64,000 nucleotides of DNA from Bacteroides propionicigenes (GTDB lineage Bacteria > Bacteroidota > Bacteroidia > Bacteroidales > Bacteroidaceae): positions 44,639-108,638 of the forward strand of contig NZ_JAHBBW010000015.1 in assembly GCF_018390535.1 (NCBI RefSeq), given 5' to 3'. A model generated the notes under the pieces. The model worked only from the letters and a program-made list of their open reading frames with translations. It ran no database searches and was not told the DNA's origin. Below, in pieces: positions 26,318 through 35,152 of the stretch (positions are counted from its first letter, which is position 1; each line of letters opens with the position of its first letter). The translations under genes and the position numbers were made by a program.

Positions 26318-27595
26318 TTAGAGGCTGTTGTAACTGATACCTTCCAAATCCATAAAGCGCTTTAATGCTTCCAGATAGTAATAGTCGGCATAGTTCAGCG
26401 GAGTGTCAATTTCAGAACCGTTGGGCAATGAACCGGTGGAGTGCATTAGAATGAATCCTTGGTTTTCACCAGTTTTAGCCAGATAAGCATCGCTTGACAA
26501 ACTCTTTAGAATTTTTTCTGCATAATCCAAGTATTTCTTTCCATCAGGTACCATTGTACTCAACTCTATCAGCGCAGAAGCTGTTACAGAAGCGGCAGAT
26601 GCATCGCGGGGAGTTTCATTGGTAACGGGGGCGTCATAATCCCAGTATGGAATCGCATCATCAGTCTTGACACGTGCCATAATCATGTCGGCCACTTTTA
26701 CGGCAAAATTTAAGAAAGTGGTATCTTTTGTTTCGCGATAGCAGGCAGTGTAGCCATACACAGCCCATGCCTGACCGCGTGCCCATGAAGAGTCGTCATT
26801 CTTACCCTGAAATGTTTGTCTTTTCTCTACTGTACCATCGTTGTTGTAACTAACGACATGCCAGCAAGTATAGTCAGGGCGGAAATGATTGTGCATGGTA
26901 GTCATGGCGTGTTTAACGGCAATGTCCTTGTAGGCGTTGTTACCGGTTTCTTTAGCCACATTAAACAGTAAATCCAAATTCATCATATTGTCGATGATAA
27001 CAGGAAAATTCCAGGTACCGAAATCCCAAGAACGGATAGCTGCGATAGAATCGTTGAAACGTCCGCACAAATTATCAGCTGTTTCTTTCATTACGGCAGC
27101 AATTGTATCGTTAGGAGCCAGACGCTCTGCATTACCATAACTGCAATTTACCATGAAACCTAAGTCGTGTGTACCGGTGTAATAACGTACAGGATTCAGT
27201 AGGTTAGTATATTGGATAGCCCGTGCTTTTAGTGTATCGTTACCTGTCATCTCATAAGCATACCATAAAGAGCCCGGATAGAAACCGCTGGTCCAGTCGT
27301 AAACACTGCATAGGCGGCGTTTTCCCATTTGGTCGGCTGTCGGATGAGCACGGAGCGAGTCTTTAAAGGTTAGTGAGTCTCTTTCCAATTGCCTGCACAG
27401 AAAATTCATATCATAGCCAGTGCGGATGGAACGCGGCAGCATATTGGTGGATGAAATTTCTTCTGCGGTTAATTCTAATTGGGCGGAAGCTACATCCAGA
27501 CCTTTTTTTATCCAACTGTAGTCTTTCTTAGGCTGTGTCTGGCATGATACTAAAGTCAGTGCACCCAAAGCTAAGAGAACAAGTTTCTTTTTCAT
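26318..27595 (-). CDS. GH88 unsaturated glucuronyl hydrolase
   Basis: A 425-residue lipoprotein (lipobox LVSC, Cys19). GH88 hydrates and removes the 4,5-unsaturated uronic acid left at the non-reducing end by lyases. The two catalytic Asp regions are visible as CSVYDWTSGFYPGSLWYAYE and PVIIDNMMNLDLLF. Other (alpha/alpha)6-barrel segments are ARGQAWAVYGYTACY and TPLNYADYYYLEALKR. The gene is the first after a 212-bp gap downstream of susD that holds a strong hairpin, which may lower its expression relative to susCD. Confidence 0.93.
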   Translation of the reverse strand: MKKKLVLLALGALTLVSCQTQPKKDYSWIKKGLDVASAQLELTAEEISSTNMLPRSIRTGYDMNFLCRQLERDSLTFKDSLRAHPTADQMGKRRLCSVYDWTSGFYPGSLWYAYEMTGNDTLKARAIQYTNLLNPVRYYTGTHDLGFMVNCSYGNAERLAPNDTIAAVMKETADNLCGRFNDSIAAIRSWDFGTWNFPVIIDNMMNLDLLFNVAKETGNNAYKDIAVKHAMTTMHNHFRPDYTCWHVVSYNNDGTVEKRQTFQGKNDDSSWARGQAWAVYGYTACYRETKDTTFLNFAVKVADMIMARVKTDDAIPYWDYDAPVTNETPRDASAASVTASALIELSTMVPDGKKYLDYAEKILKSLSSDAYLAKTGENQGFILMHSTGSLPNGSEIDTPLNYADYYYLEALKRFMDLEGISYNSL

Positions 27596-27742
27596 GTTAT
27601 TTGTTTTTTATGTAATTGATTTTAGTAGGTTTTGTAACGAAAGCAAAGCTAATGGATTCTTTATAGATTCAGTAGTAAGAATGTTGAAAAGGAGAATAAT
27701 CCGTCTTTTCGGAATGTCACTTTTGTTGAAAAGTGTTTAGAT

Positions 27743-27781
27743 AATCTCCAATATACCCCTTGGGGAGGTATATTGGAGATT
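27743..27781 (-). terminator. 15-bp hairpin between susD and GH88 (attenuator or RNA-processing site)
   Basis: Perfect 15-bp arms at 27743-27757 and 27767-27781 with a 9-nt loop. No good U-run follows on the minus strand, so partial termination or a stabilising stem for the susCD message is more likely than full termination. A smaller 7-bp hairpin (AATCAGC/GCTGATT) lies at about 27793-27808. Confidence 0.6.
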
Positions 27782-27807
27782 TTATTAGAGGATAATCAGC
27801 AAGCTGA

Positions 27808-29478
27808 TTACCATTTAGGGTTTTGTTTGAATTGGGTACATAAGTCCATTTCACGTTGCGGGATAGGCATCAATTCATGCTTGCCTTCTTCTGTATATTT
27901 TGCAACAACATAGTTGGCGCTTGAGTACCAGTTGGACAATTCATTAGATGTCTCCTGAATAGTCTTGTAGTAGATTCCCCAACGTACCAAGTCTAAGCGG
28001 CGATGTCCTTCGAATGCTAATTCGTAGGCGCGCTCTTTGCGAACGGCTTCGCGGAAAGCGGCTTCGTCCAGTCCTTCCGGCAGATCGCAGACCGAAGTAT
28101 CGTCCGGATTGCCAAAACCACGGCGGCGAACTTTATTGATTGCGTCATAAGCCTCATCGGTAGGCCCGTGTTTCCATTCGTTTAATGCTTCTGCGTAAAG
28201 AAGCAATACATCTGCATAACGCAATACATACCAGTTTACATTGGATTTGTCATTATTAACGAAGCTGACAGTTTTGACATATTTCTCGATATCCCATTTT
28301 GCGGGAGTATAGTTCTGCTTTTCCTTTTGTGACTTTTCAGGGTCTTGATCTTTATCTAAAGCGGTAGCCTCGTCATCTGTTATTTTGGCTGCCCAATAGA
28401 AACGTCCGTTGGTTTCTTTATCACCATATTTGTAGTTGGCAACAGATAAATCGCGACGTAAATCACCGGCATTATTACCTTCTCTCCAATCTAACACGAA
28501 GGTATGAACCACTTTCATATTTCCGGCACAACTGCCGCTTTTACCCATGTTGACAGTGGTTTTTACTCCGTTCCATTTACCGATGCGTCCCACCGGGTCG
28601 CTGTTGTTTGAGTAAGTAGGTGAATAGAATGAGATTTCAATCAAGCTTTCGGTAGGATCCCAAACGCTGTTGCAGGTATTTTCCCACAGCTTTTTATAAT
28701 CCGGCAATAAATCATGTTTGCCCGATTCAACAAGAATACTTGCTGTGTTGGCTGCATTCTCCCACTTGCTTGCATCTTTTGAAGCCCAAGTTGCATACAC
28801 TTTGGTAAGTAAGCCTAAGGCTGCGCCTTTGGAGAAGCGGAAGCTGTTATCTTCCCGGTAAGTATCGTCTTTTGCATAAGGCAATACTTCGCTGGCATAG
28901 GTCAAATCATCTTCAATGAATTTGTATACATCTATCGGGTCTGCCTGTACAAAAGTGTTCGGGTTTTGGTTGGACATTTGGGTACTGGTCATCAGAGGTA
29001 TATTTTCATAGCGGCGTACCAACTCAAAGTAATACATGGCTCTCAGAGCTCTGGCTTCTCCCATATAGATGGTAGCCAGTGCTTTATCTTTCTCTGAGTA
29101 GGTGTTTATCTTGGCAGAGACACCTTCCAGAAAGTCATTGGCTCTGTATATGCCGGTGTAGAGAGACTCCCACGTTTGTTGTACTTCTGCTTGTGTAGTG
29201 GGGTAGGCATTGGTAGGCAGAATACGGAAGTTCTCCGTCGTGCTTCCTTCTACTTGTGCGATGTCTGTTCCCATTGAGAAGTAAATGGACATATTGTATC
29301 CATACATGGCGTCTCTTACGTTGGTAAGGTAGATACCAAGCAAAACATTCTGCGCTTCACCCGCATCGTTCAGGTAGTTTTCCTTTTCTACTTCAGTGCT
29401 GATTTCTTCTTCCAACGAACAGGCGGCAGGAAGCAGACACATTGCTGAAAGAGCTATATAGTATATTAATTTTTTCAT
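27808..29478 (-). CDS. SusD/RagB-family outer-membrane glycan-binding lipoprotein
   Basis: A 556-residue lipoprotein (lipobox AAC, Cys20) that forms the lid over its SusC partner and binds oligosaccharide at the cell surface. SusD-typical TPR helices are seen (ATIYMGEARALRAMYYFELVRRY) and the C-terminal signature RYADVLLLYAEALNE with ERAYELAFEGHRRLDLVRWG. It begins 18 bp after the susC-like gene. The ligand is predicted to be heparin/heparan sulfate from the neighbouring enzymes. Confidence 0.94.
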   Translation of the reverse strand: MKKLIYYIALSAMCLLPAACSLEEEISTEVEKENYLNDAGEAQNVLLGIYLTNVRDAMYGYNMSIYFSMGTDIAQVEGSTTENFRILPTNAYPTTQAEVQQTWESLYTGIYRANDFLEGVSAKINTYSEKDKALATIYMGEARALRAMYYFELVRRYENIPLMTSTQMSNQNPNTFVQADPIDVYKFIEDDLTYASEVLPYAKDDTYREDNSFRFSKGAALGLLTKVYATWASKDASKWENAANTASILVESGKHDLLPDYKKLWENTCNSVWDPTESLIEISFYSPTYSNNSDPVGRIGKWNGVKTTVNMGKSGSCAGNMKVVHTFVLDWREGNNAGDLRRDLSVANYKYGDKETNGRFYWAAKITDDEATALDKDQDPEKSQKEKQNYTPAKWDIEKYVKTVSFVNNDKSNVNWYVLRYADVLLLYAEALNEWKHGPTDEAYDAINKVRRRGFGNPDDTSVCDLPEGLDEAAFREAVRKERAYELAFEGHRRLDLVRWGIYYKTIQETSNELSNWYSSANYVVAKYTEEGKHELMPIPQREMDLCTQFKQNPKW

Positions 29479-29496
29479 ATTATCTGTTTTTATGAA

Positions 29497-32400
29497 TTAG
29501 AATTGAAGATCTATACCGAATGTAAACACTCTACTCTTAGGATAAGCACCCCAGTCCAGTCCCGGTCTCATCGGGTCGTTCAAACTGTTTACTTCCGGGT
29601 CATATCCGCTATAATTGTTCCAACAGAACAGGTTTTGGCCTGTTGCGTAAACACGCAGTTTGGATACATAGAACTTGCTGGTCCATTTTTGGGGCAGGGT
29701 ATATCCTAAAGTGATGTTCTTGAGACGCAGGAACGAGCCGTCTTCAATGAAGCGGGAGTATACGTCGTTGGTGATGTAACCGTCGAATGCAGGTACCAAG
29801 TTGGAAGCATTGGTCGGGCTCCAACGGTCTGCTACTTCGGCAAGCATATTTCTGCGCGAACTTCTGGATTGGGTAGCATACAGGCGTGTAGCGTTATAAA
29901 TGTCATTGCCATAGTTAAATTGGAACATGAAGCTGAAGTCGATTCCTTTATATTCCAGTGTATTGGTGATACCGCCAAACCATTTCGGCATGGCATTACC
30001 AATTACGGTACGGTCTGCCGTCGTAATTTTGCCGTCACCGTCCTGGTCTTTATATTTCACTACACCGGGTCTTACGCCACCTGTGTAACGTGTGTTATTG
30101 GTGATTCCGTCTTTCAGTACTAACTGACCGTTCGTGTTGGTATAGAAATCGTCAGCCTGATAAATTCCATCGAATTCATAACCGTAAATCAAGCCTAACG
30201 ATTCACCTACTTTGGCTATATAATCATCACCGGTAAAGTTTGAATCAAAGCCGGAGCGGGCAAGTCTGTACTGTTCACCGGAAGAAAGCGCTTCCAATGT
30301 ATTCTTGATAAATGAAATGTTGAAGTTGGTCTGCCAGTTGAAATCCTTGGTCTGGATGTTGGTAGAGCTTAAGCTAAGTTCGATACCTTTATTCTGGATT
30401 TTACCGATGTTCTGCCATTGTGAGCTGAACCCGGTAGCGTGTGCCAATGACTGTGCCAGCAATAAGTCTTTGGTGTTCTTGATGAAGAAGTCGGCTGTTA
30501 CATTCAGACGGTTGTCAAAGAAACCTAAGTCAACACCTAAGTTCACAGTGCTTGAACCTTCCCATTTCAAATCGGAGTTTTTGAGTTGCTTCGGAGTCAA
30601 TACAGTTACGGTATTGGTTCCCACACCGTATTTATTATCCGTGTACAGGTCCATAGACAGATAGTTGGTGATACGGTCGTTACCGACAACACCCCAACCA
30701 AAGCGGACTTTGAAATTGGACATCCATTCGAGGTCTTTCATGAAGGCTTCTTCGGATACACGCCATGCGGCAGAGAAAGAGGGGAAAAAGCCCCATTTGT
30801 TCTTTTGTGAGAATACGGTAGAACCGTCGGCACGTACAGTGGCAGTCAGCAAGTATCGGTTGTTGTAGCTATAGTTGGCACGGGCAAAGAAAGAAAGCAA
30901 CATCTTTTCGTTGTAGCCGCTTTCTACCTTACTGGGAACAGCTCCTAACCCTAAATTGTTATTTCCCAAATTGTCAAACGGGAAGTCCATAGCTTCACCC
31001 AATAAGTGTTCACTATTTCTGTAAGATACTTCATGACCTAACATAATGTCGTAATTATGCTTTTGGATTTTTTGTTTCCAAGTCAGGGTGTTGTTATTAC
31101 TCCAACGTACGTCACGTCCCATTTGGGTACGTCCGTATGGCTTTTGACCGTTACGGTAAGCTTCTTTTGAACCGTCTCTGTAGAAGATGTCTATGCGGTT
31201 ATTGGTGGTATTGTAAGTCCCGGCAGTTTTGAAGGTTAATCCTTTGATGATATCCCAAGTAAGAGCACCGTTTGCCGACCACATTTCGGCACGCTTGTTA
31301 TTGGTTACGGATTCTGTTTGCTTCACTGGATTTACCTGTGCCAAACTTTCACCGGTTTCCAGCATTTCGGGGTCGATGGCAGAGTTCAGCAATGCTTCGT
31401 CAGTCAGTTTAAGACCGCCGGTAGGGCGGGCGCTCAATATTTGTGCCAACATATTGAAACGTCCTGAATCGGCAGAAGTACCCGCACCTTTACGGTTGGT
31501 TTGCGCATAGTTTACGGTTACGTTGAATGAAACTTTCTTATTGATTTTCTGATCGAGACGGAACTTGGCAGTTGTTTTGTCGAAACCGCTGTTTTTGAAA
31601 ATTCCGTTTTCAATATAACGTGAGAATGAAGCATTGTACTTGGTGTTATCATTACCGCCTATCAATGACAGGTTATGGTCTTGTGACCAAGTAGGGTTGA
31701 AAGTTTCGCCCTGCCAGTCTACACCGCCAAGACCGATATAGTCTTCAAGTGACTGATAGCGGTAAGGCGTACCATCCTCATCGTTTCCTTCTTTATAGTA
31801 TCCGGTACTCAATTCCGGTTTTACTTCCCCTTGTAATTTTACGAATTCGTAGGGAGAGAGCAAATCCAATGTTTTTGAAATCTTGCGGTAAGTAGCGGAA
31901 CCGTTGTAGGTAACGACGGGCTTGCCTGATTTACCGGATTTGGTTGTAATCAATACTACGCCATTGGCGGCACGCGCACCGTAGATAGCCGAGGAAGAGG
32001 CATCTTTTAATACTTGGATAGATTCAATATCGGAGTTGGACAGATAGTCTATGTCCGATACTTCAAAACCGTCTACAATGTAAAGAGGGGAGGCATCACC
32101 GGTCAATGTACCCACACCGCGGATGCTGATGTTGAAACCTGCACCCGGAGTACCGTCGGTAGAAGTGATTTGTACACCGGCAATCTGACCGCCTAATGCT
32201 CCGGCAATAGAACTTGTCTGAAAGCCTTCCACGTCTTTGGCAGATACCGAAGACACGGAACCGGTAAGGTCGCTTTTCTTCATTGTGCCGTAACCTACCA
32301 CTACAACTTCATCTAACGTTTTGCTGTCGGGAACCAATTTAATGGTAAGTTGGGTTTTACCTTGTATTTTTACTTCTTGTGTCAGATAGCCAATGTAGCT

Positions 32401-32637
32401 GACAACTAAAGTTGCGTTCTTGTTTGCTGTCAGGGTAAAGTTACCGTCTAAATCGGTAGCTGCACCGGCCTGTCCGCCTTTAACTTGAACAGTTGCACCG
32501 ATAAGGGGAATATCGGTTTCGTCAATGACAACTCCTTTCACGGTCACACCTTGTGCAAAGGTGATAATGGAGACGAGGAGAGCCAAGAGGGTGATATACC
32601 CTCTTTTGCTCAATGTATGATATGTTGGTTTATACAT
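29497..32637 (-). CDS. SusC/RagA-family TonB-dependent outer-membrane transporter
   Basis: A 1046-residue TonB-dependent transporter. A signal peptide (to about residue 29) is followed by a carboxypeptidase-D-like domain (VTVKGVVIDETDIPLIGATV). The TonB box region has TLDEVVVVGYGTMKKSDLTG, then the plug (VLKDASSSAIYGARAANGVV) and a 22-strand barrel ending in SRVFTFGIDLQF. It imports oligosaccharides through the outer membrane, coupled to TonB-ExbBD. It follows the surface-binding gene by 23 bp and precedes susD by 18 bp. Confidence 0.95.
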   Translation of the reverse strand: MYKPTYHTLSKRGYITLLALLVSIITFAQGVTVKGVVIDETDIPLIGATVQVKGGQAGAATDLDGNFTLTANKNATLVVSYIGYLTQEVKIQGKTQLTIKLVPDSKTLDEVVVVGYGTMKKSDLTGSVSSVSAKDVEGFQTSSIAGALGGQIAGVQITSTDGTPGAGFNISIRGVGTLTGDASPLYIVDGFEVSDIDYLSNSDIESIQVLKDASSSAIYGARAANGVVLITTKSGKSGKPVVTYNGSATYRKISKTLDLLSPYEFVKLQGEVKPELSTGYYKEGNDEDGTPYRYQSLEDYIGLGGVDWQGETFNPTWSQDHNLSLIGGNDNTKYNASFSRYIENGIFKNSGFDKTTAKFRLDQKINKKVSFNVTVNYAQTNRKGAGTSADSGRFNMLAQILSARPTGGLKLTDEALLNSAIDPEMLETGESLAQVNPVKQTESVTNNKRAEMWSANGALTWDIIKGLTFKTAGTYNTTNNRIDIFYRDGSKEAYRNGQKPYGRTQMGRDVRWSNNNTLTWKQKIQKHNYDIMLGHEVSYRNSEHLLGEAMDFPFDNLGNNNLGLGAVPSKVESGYNEKMLLSFFARANYSYNNRYLLTATVRADGSTVFSQKNKWGFFPSFSAAWRVSEEAFMKDLEWMSNFKVRFGWGVVGNDRITNYLSMDLYTDNKYGVGTNTVTVLTPKQLKNSDLKWEGSSTVNLGVDLGFFDNRLNVTADFFIKNTKDLLLAQSLAHATGFSSQWQNIGKIQNKGIELSLSSTNIQTKDFNWQTNFNISFIKNTLEALSSGEQYRLARSGFDSNFTGDDYIAKVGESLGLIYGYEFDGIYQADDFYTNTNGQLVLKDGITNNTRYTGGVRPGVVKYKDQDGDGKITTADRTVIGNAMPKWFGGITNTLEYKGIDFSFMFQFNYGNDIYNATRLYATQSRSSRRNMLAEVADRWSPTNASNLVPAFDGYITNDVYSRFIEDGSFLRLKNITLGYTLPQKWTSKFYVSKLRVYATGQNLFCWNNYSGYDPEVNSLNDPMRPGLDWGAYPKSRVFTFGIDLQF

Positions 32638-32660
32638 AATTATATTATTGTTTTGTTAGA

Positions 32661-34901
32661 TTAAAAGTTTTCGTCGAACCAGATGGCAACAGGATTGAGC
32701 TTAGTTCCTGCATTGAGTTTAGATTCATCTCCTTGAGGTTGGCATGTCATACTACCTATAAGCACTCCATTTGCATAAGTTCCGTCTGCAGATTTCCATT
32801 TATCAGGGTTGATAACTATAGCTTTGGTTTCAGGATTTACATATCCTAATAATATATCAAGATGTTCTCTATTGATATATTTAGAAATATCATAGTACGA
32901 CATAGGCTTTTTAGCACCATAGTTGGGTGTAAGCCCCATCTCATTCCAGCAGGCTGTCCAAACATCTCTCATGAAGTTATCAGGTTGCTGTGGGGTGCAA
33001 CTTGTTTCTTCTATTAAATCGATTGTGTAGAAATGGAAATCTCTGCGATAATCTACTTTTAAAAGATTTTGGTCAGGACATTGAATTGTGAGTTTTCCAG
33101 CAGAATACTTACCAGTCTTAGAATTGACTTGAAGAACAAAAGGACGATAGTCTAACATAACTCCATCTCTGTTGCTGATATTGGATCTAATGAATATGGG
33201 TGCTGTTACAGAGTAAGCTAAATCTCCTTCACCGCAAGTCGCTTTTACAACAAGCATACCGATATTCATCATAGGTACACTTCTACCATCTGGATTTTTT
33301 TGGCTGAAGTCATAATACTGAAATTTTGCATTTGAGAAATTTATTGCTCCTGTATTGGCGTCTATTGTAGCTCCAATTCCAGTAACATAATCATTTATGT
33401 CGGTTTCTTTTGATTTAACTGGCTTCTTGACAAGAATTTCCCATTTAGCCGATTTCCCAGCTGGAAGAGTTGTTTTTGGCATTAATATTGTTCCATGGAA
33501 GGCTTCTTCTGTATCATAGGCAAATTGATTGGCATAATCGTTTTCCGGAGACAATCCTATGTTATTGCCATAATGGAATGTAAACTTATTCGGATTCGCC
33601 TTTATTACTAATGGGAAAGAAATTGTAACTTCCCCTTTCGGATTAGTTGCTTTTACCTTAACCGTATAATCATTAGGTACTAATGTGTTATTCTCTGCAA
33701 TAGTAATGCTACCGCTAACCTTATCAATGCTTATTCTTTTCTTTTCAATTTGGTCTTTGATAGCACCTTCATTATCAGAAAAGTCAAATATTACCTCGTC
33801 TCCAATAAAACCGTCGGCTAATGGTATGGTATATCCTTTTCCTTCGTAAGTTTCGGGAATCTCGTATTTGAATTTTTCCGGGACAATAGGAGCAATAAAA
33901 TCTACTACTGTAACAATATAGGCTTCGGGGAAGTCTGCATTTCCGTATTCATTCGTAACGGTAACATCTACTTTATATATATTACCGATAGTAGTCAGAA
34001 CATTCTCCGCAATGGTAATCTTACCGGTTGTTGCATCTATCGTGAACCCGGATATTTCGGGGGTAATGGATTTGATAGCATAAGTTCTACCTTCCAAAGA
34101 ACCTTGTATAGTCGGTAATTCTGATTCGTGTGCTGTCATTCTTTCTACTCTTACCTCGTTTGGAGTGTACAGTAAGTTCAGAGGTTTGGAGATGACATTG
34201 AAAGTTACAGCATCTGCATAGAGGTGTTCGCCGGCTTTTGTCTTTAGCTTTAAGCTTATTACATACTTCTCTCCCGGAATGATATTGTCTTTCTTGTCAG
34301 GATTGAACGTGATAATGCCGTCGTTAGAGATAGTGAAGTACTTTAAATACTCTTTGCTTTCATCTTCCGCAATAGAATATCCGGTGATGCTTACATGCTT
34401 TTCTGTGTCGGTTGTGACTTGTGCACCGGCTTCCCACCACTTTTTATCTTCCATTTTTACAACTACTTCGGCAGGAGTAACTGTTACACCTTCGGGTACA
34501 GCCAGTAGCATATTAATCTGGACTGCATCTTTAAATTCAAAGTACTTGCCGTTAGAGTAGCAGCCTACACTGATGGCGTAAAGTCCGGTAGCAAGATTCT
34601 CTGTGTTCTGGATGTTGATAGCACCGGTTTCGGCATCTATTACAAAACTTTCGGTTGTGCAGGCTTCGTCATTGAGCGTAATGCCTGTGATAGTGAAGTC
34701 ATAGGGAGCGCTACCTTTATAAGTAGGTGCTTCCAGTGTGTACGCCATAGAAGGACCTATGTCCGTTACACCATAATAATGAAGAATAAATCCCGTTGAG
34801 TCCGTTGTCTCCGTTTTGTCACAAGAGGCGCAGACTAAGGCCAATGCTATTATAGCAAAGACCTTTAGTGACCTTGAGATGGTTAACAATTTGGTTTTCA
34901 T
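32661..34901 (-). CDS. Surface glycan-binding protein (DUF4958-like, SusE-position)
   Basis: A 746-residue lipoprotein (lipobox CASC, Cys near residue 27). It consists of several immunoglobulin/cadherin-like repeats: residues about 40-430 repeat patterns such as IDATTGKITIAEN and IDKVSGSITIAENN. A C-terminal domain (about 450-746) follows. Layout and position match the heparin-binding surface protein of the B. thetaiotaomicron locus (BT4661). It is the first gene of the operon, just after the locus promoter, as expected for an abundant surface receptor. Confidence 0.85.
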   Translation of the reverse strand: MKTKLLTISRSLKVFAIIALALVCASCDKTETTDSTGFILHYYGVTDIGPSMAYTLEAPTYKGSAPYDFTITGITLNDEACTTESFVIDAETGAINIQNTENLATGLYAISVGCYSNGKYFEFKDAVQINMLLAVPEGVTVTPAEVVVKMEDKKWWEAGAQVTTDTEKHVSITGYSIAEDESKEYLKYFTISNDGIITFNPDKKDNIIPGEKYVISLKLKTKAGEHLYADAVTFNVISKPLNLLYTPNEVRVERMTAHESELPTIQGSLEGRTYAIKSITPEISGFTIDATTGKITIAENVLTTIGNIYKVDVTVTNEYGNADFPEAYIVTVVDFIAPIVPEKFKYEIPETYEGKGYTIPLADGFIGDEVIFDFSDNEGAIKDQIEKKRISIDKVSGSITIAENNTLVPNDYTVKVKATNPKGEVTISFPLVIKANPNKFTFHYGNNIGLSPENDYANQFAYDTEEAFHGTILMPKTTLPAGKSAKWEILVKKPVKSKETDINDYVTGIGATIDANTGAINFSNAKFQYYDFSQKNPDGRSVPMMNIGMLVVKATCGEGDLAYSVTAPIFIRSNISNRDGVMLDYRPFVLQVNSKTGKYSAGKLTIQCPDQNLLKVDYRRDFHFYTIDLIEETSCTPQQPDNFMRDVWTACWNEMGLTPNYGAKKPMSYYDISKYINREHLDILLGYVNPETKAIVINPDKWKSADGTYANGVLIGSMTCQPQGDESKLNAGTKLNPVAIWFDENF

Positions 34902-35152
34902 GTTAAAAACAGTTGTTGGTTTTTATTAGTAAAAATTCGATTTTTATGCAGCAAAAATATAATATTTGCTCGTGGATGTTAACACGCTTTGTTTCAGCTT
35001 TCTTTGAAAACCGAATATTATTATCAGAGTTGTTGAATGAAATATTAGATTTGTTGAAAACCGCCGTTCAAACCATTCTAAGTGAAAAAAATATGAATAG
35101 AGGAAAAAAATTTTTGATGTACATCAAACGGAATTATCTCCCCTTTCATCCG
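34902..35152 (-). promoter_or_regulatory. Promoter region of the heparan sulfate operon
   Basis: A 251-bp A+T-rich gap between the sensor stop and the first operon gene. A -7 box TATTTTTG lies at 34959-34952 (minus strand), 50 bp before the ATG. No consensus -33 is present, as is usual for promoters that need an activator. The far part (35030-35075) carries TTGTTGAA twice, which could be part of the sensor's binding site, but this is a guess. Confidence 0.55.
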
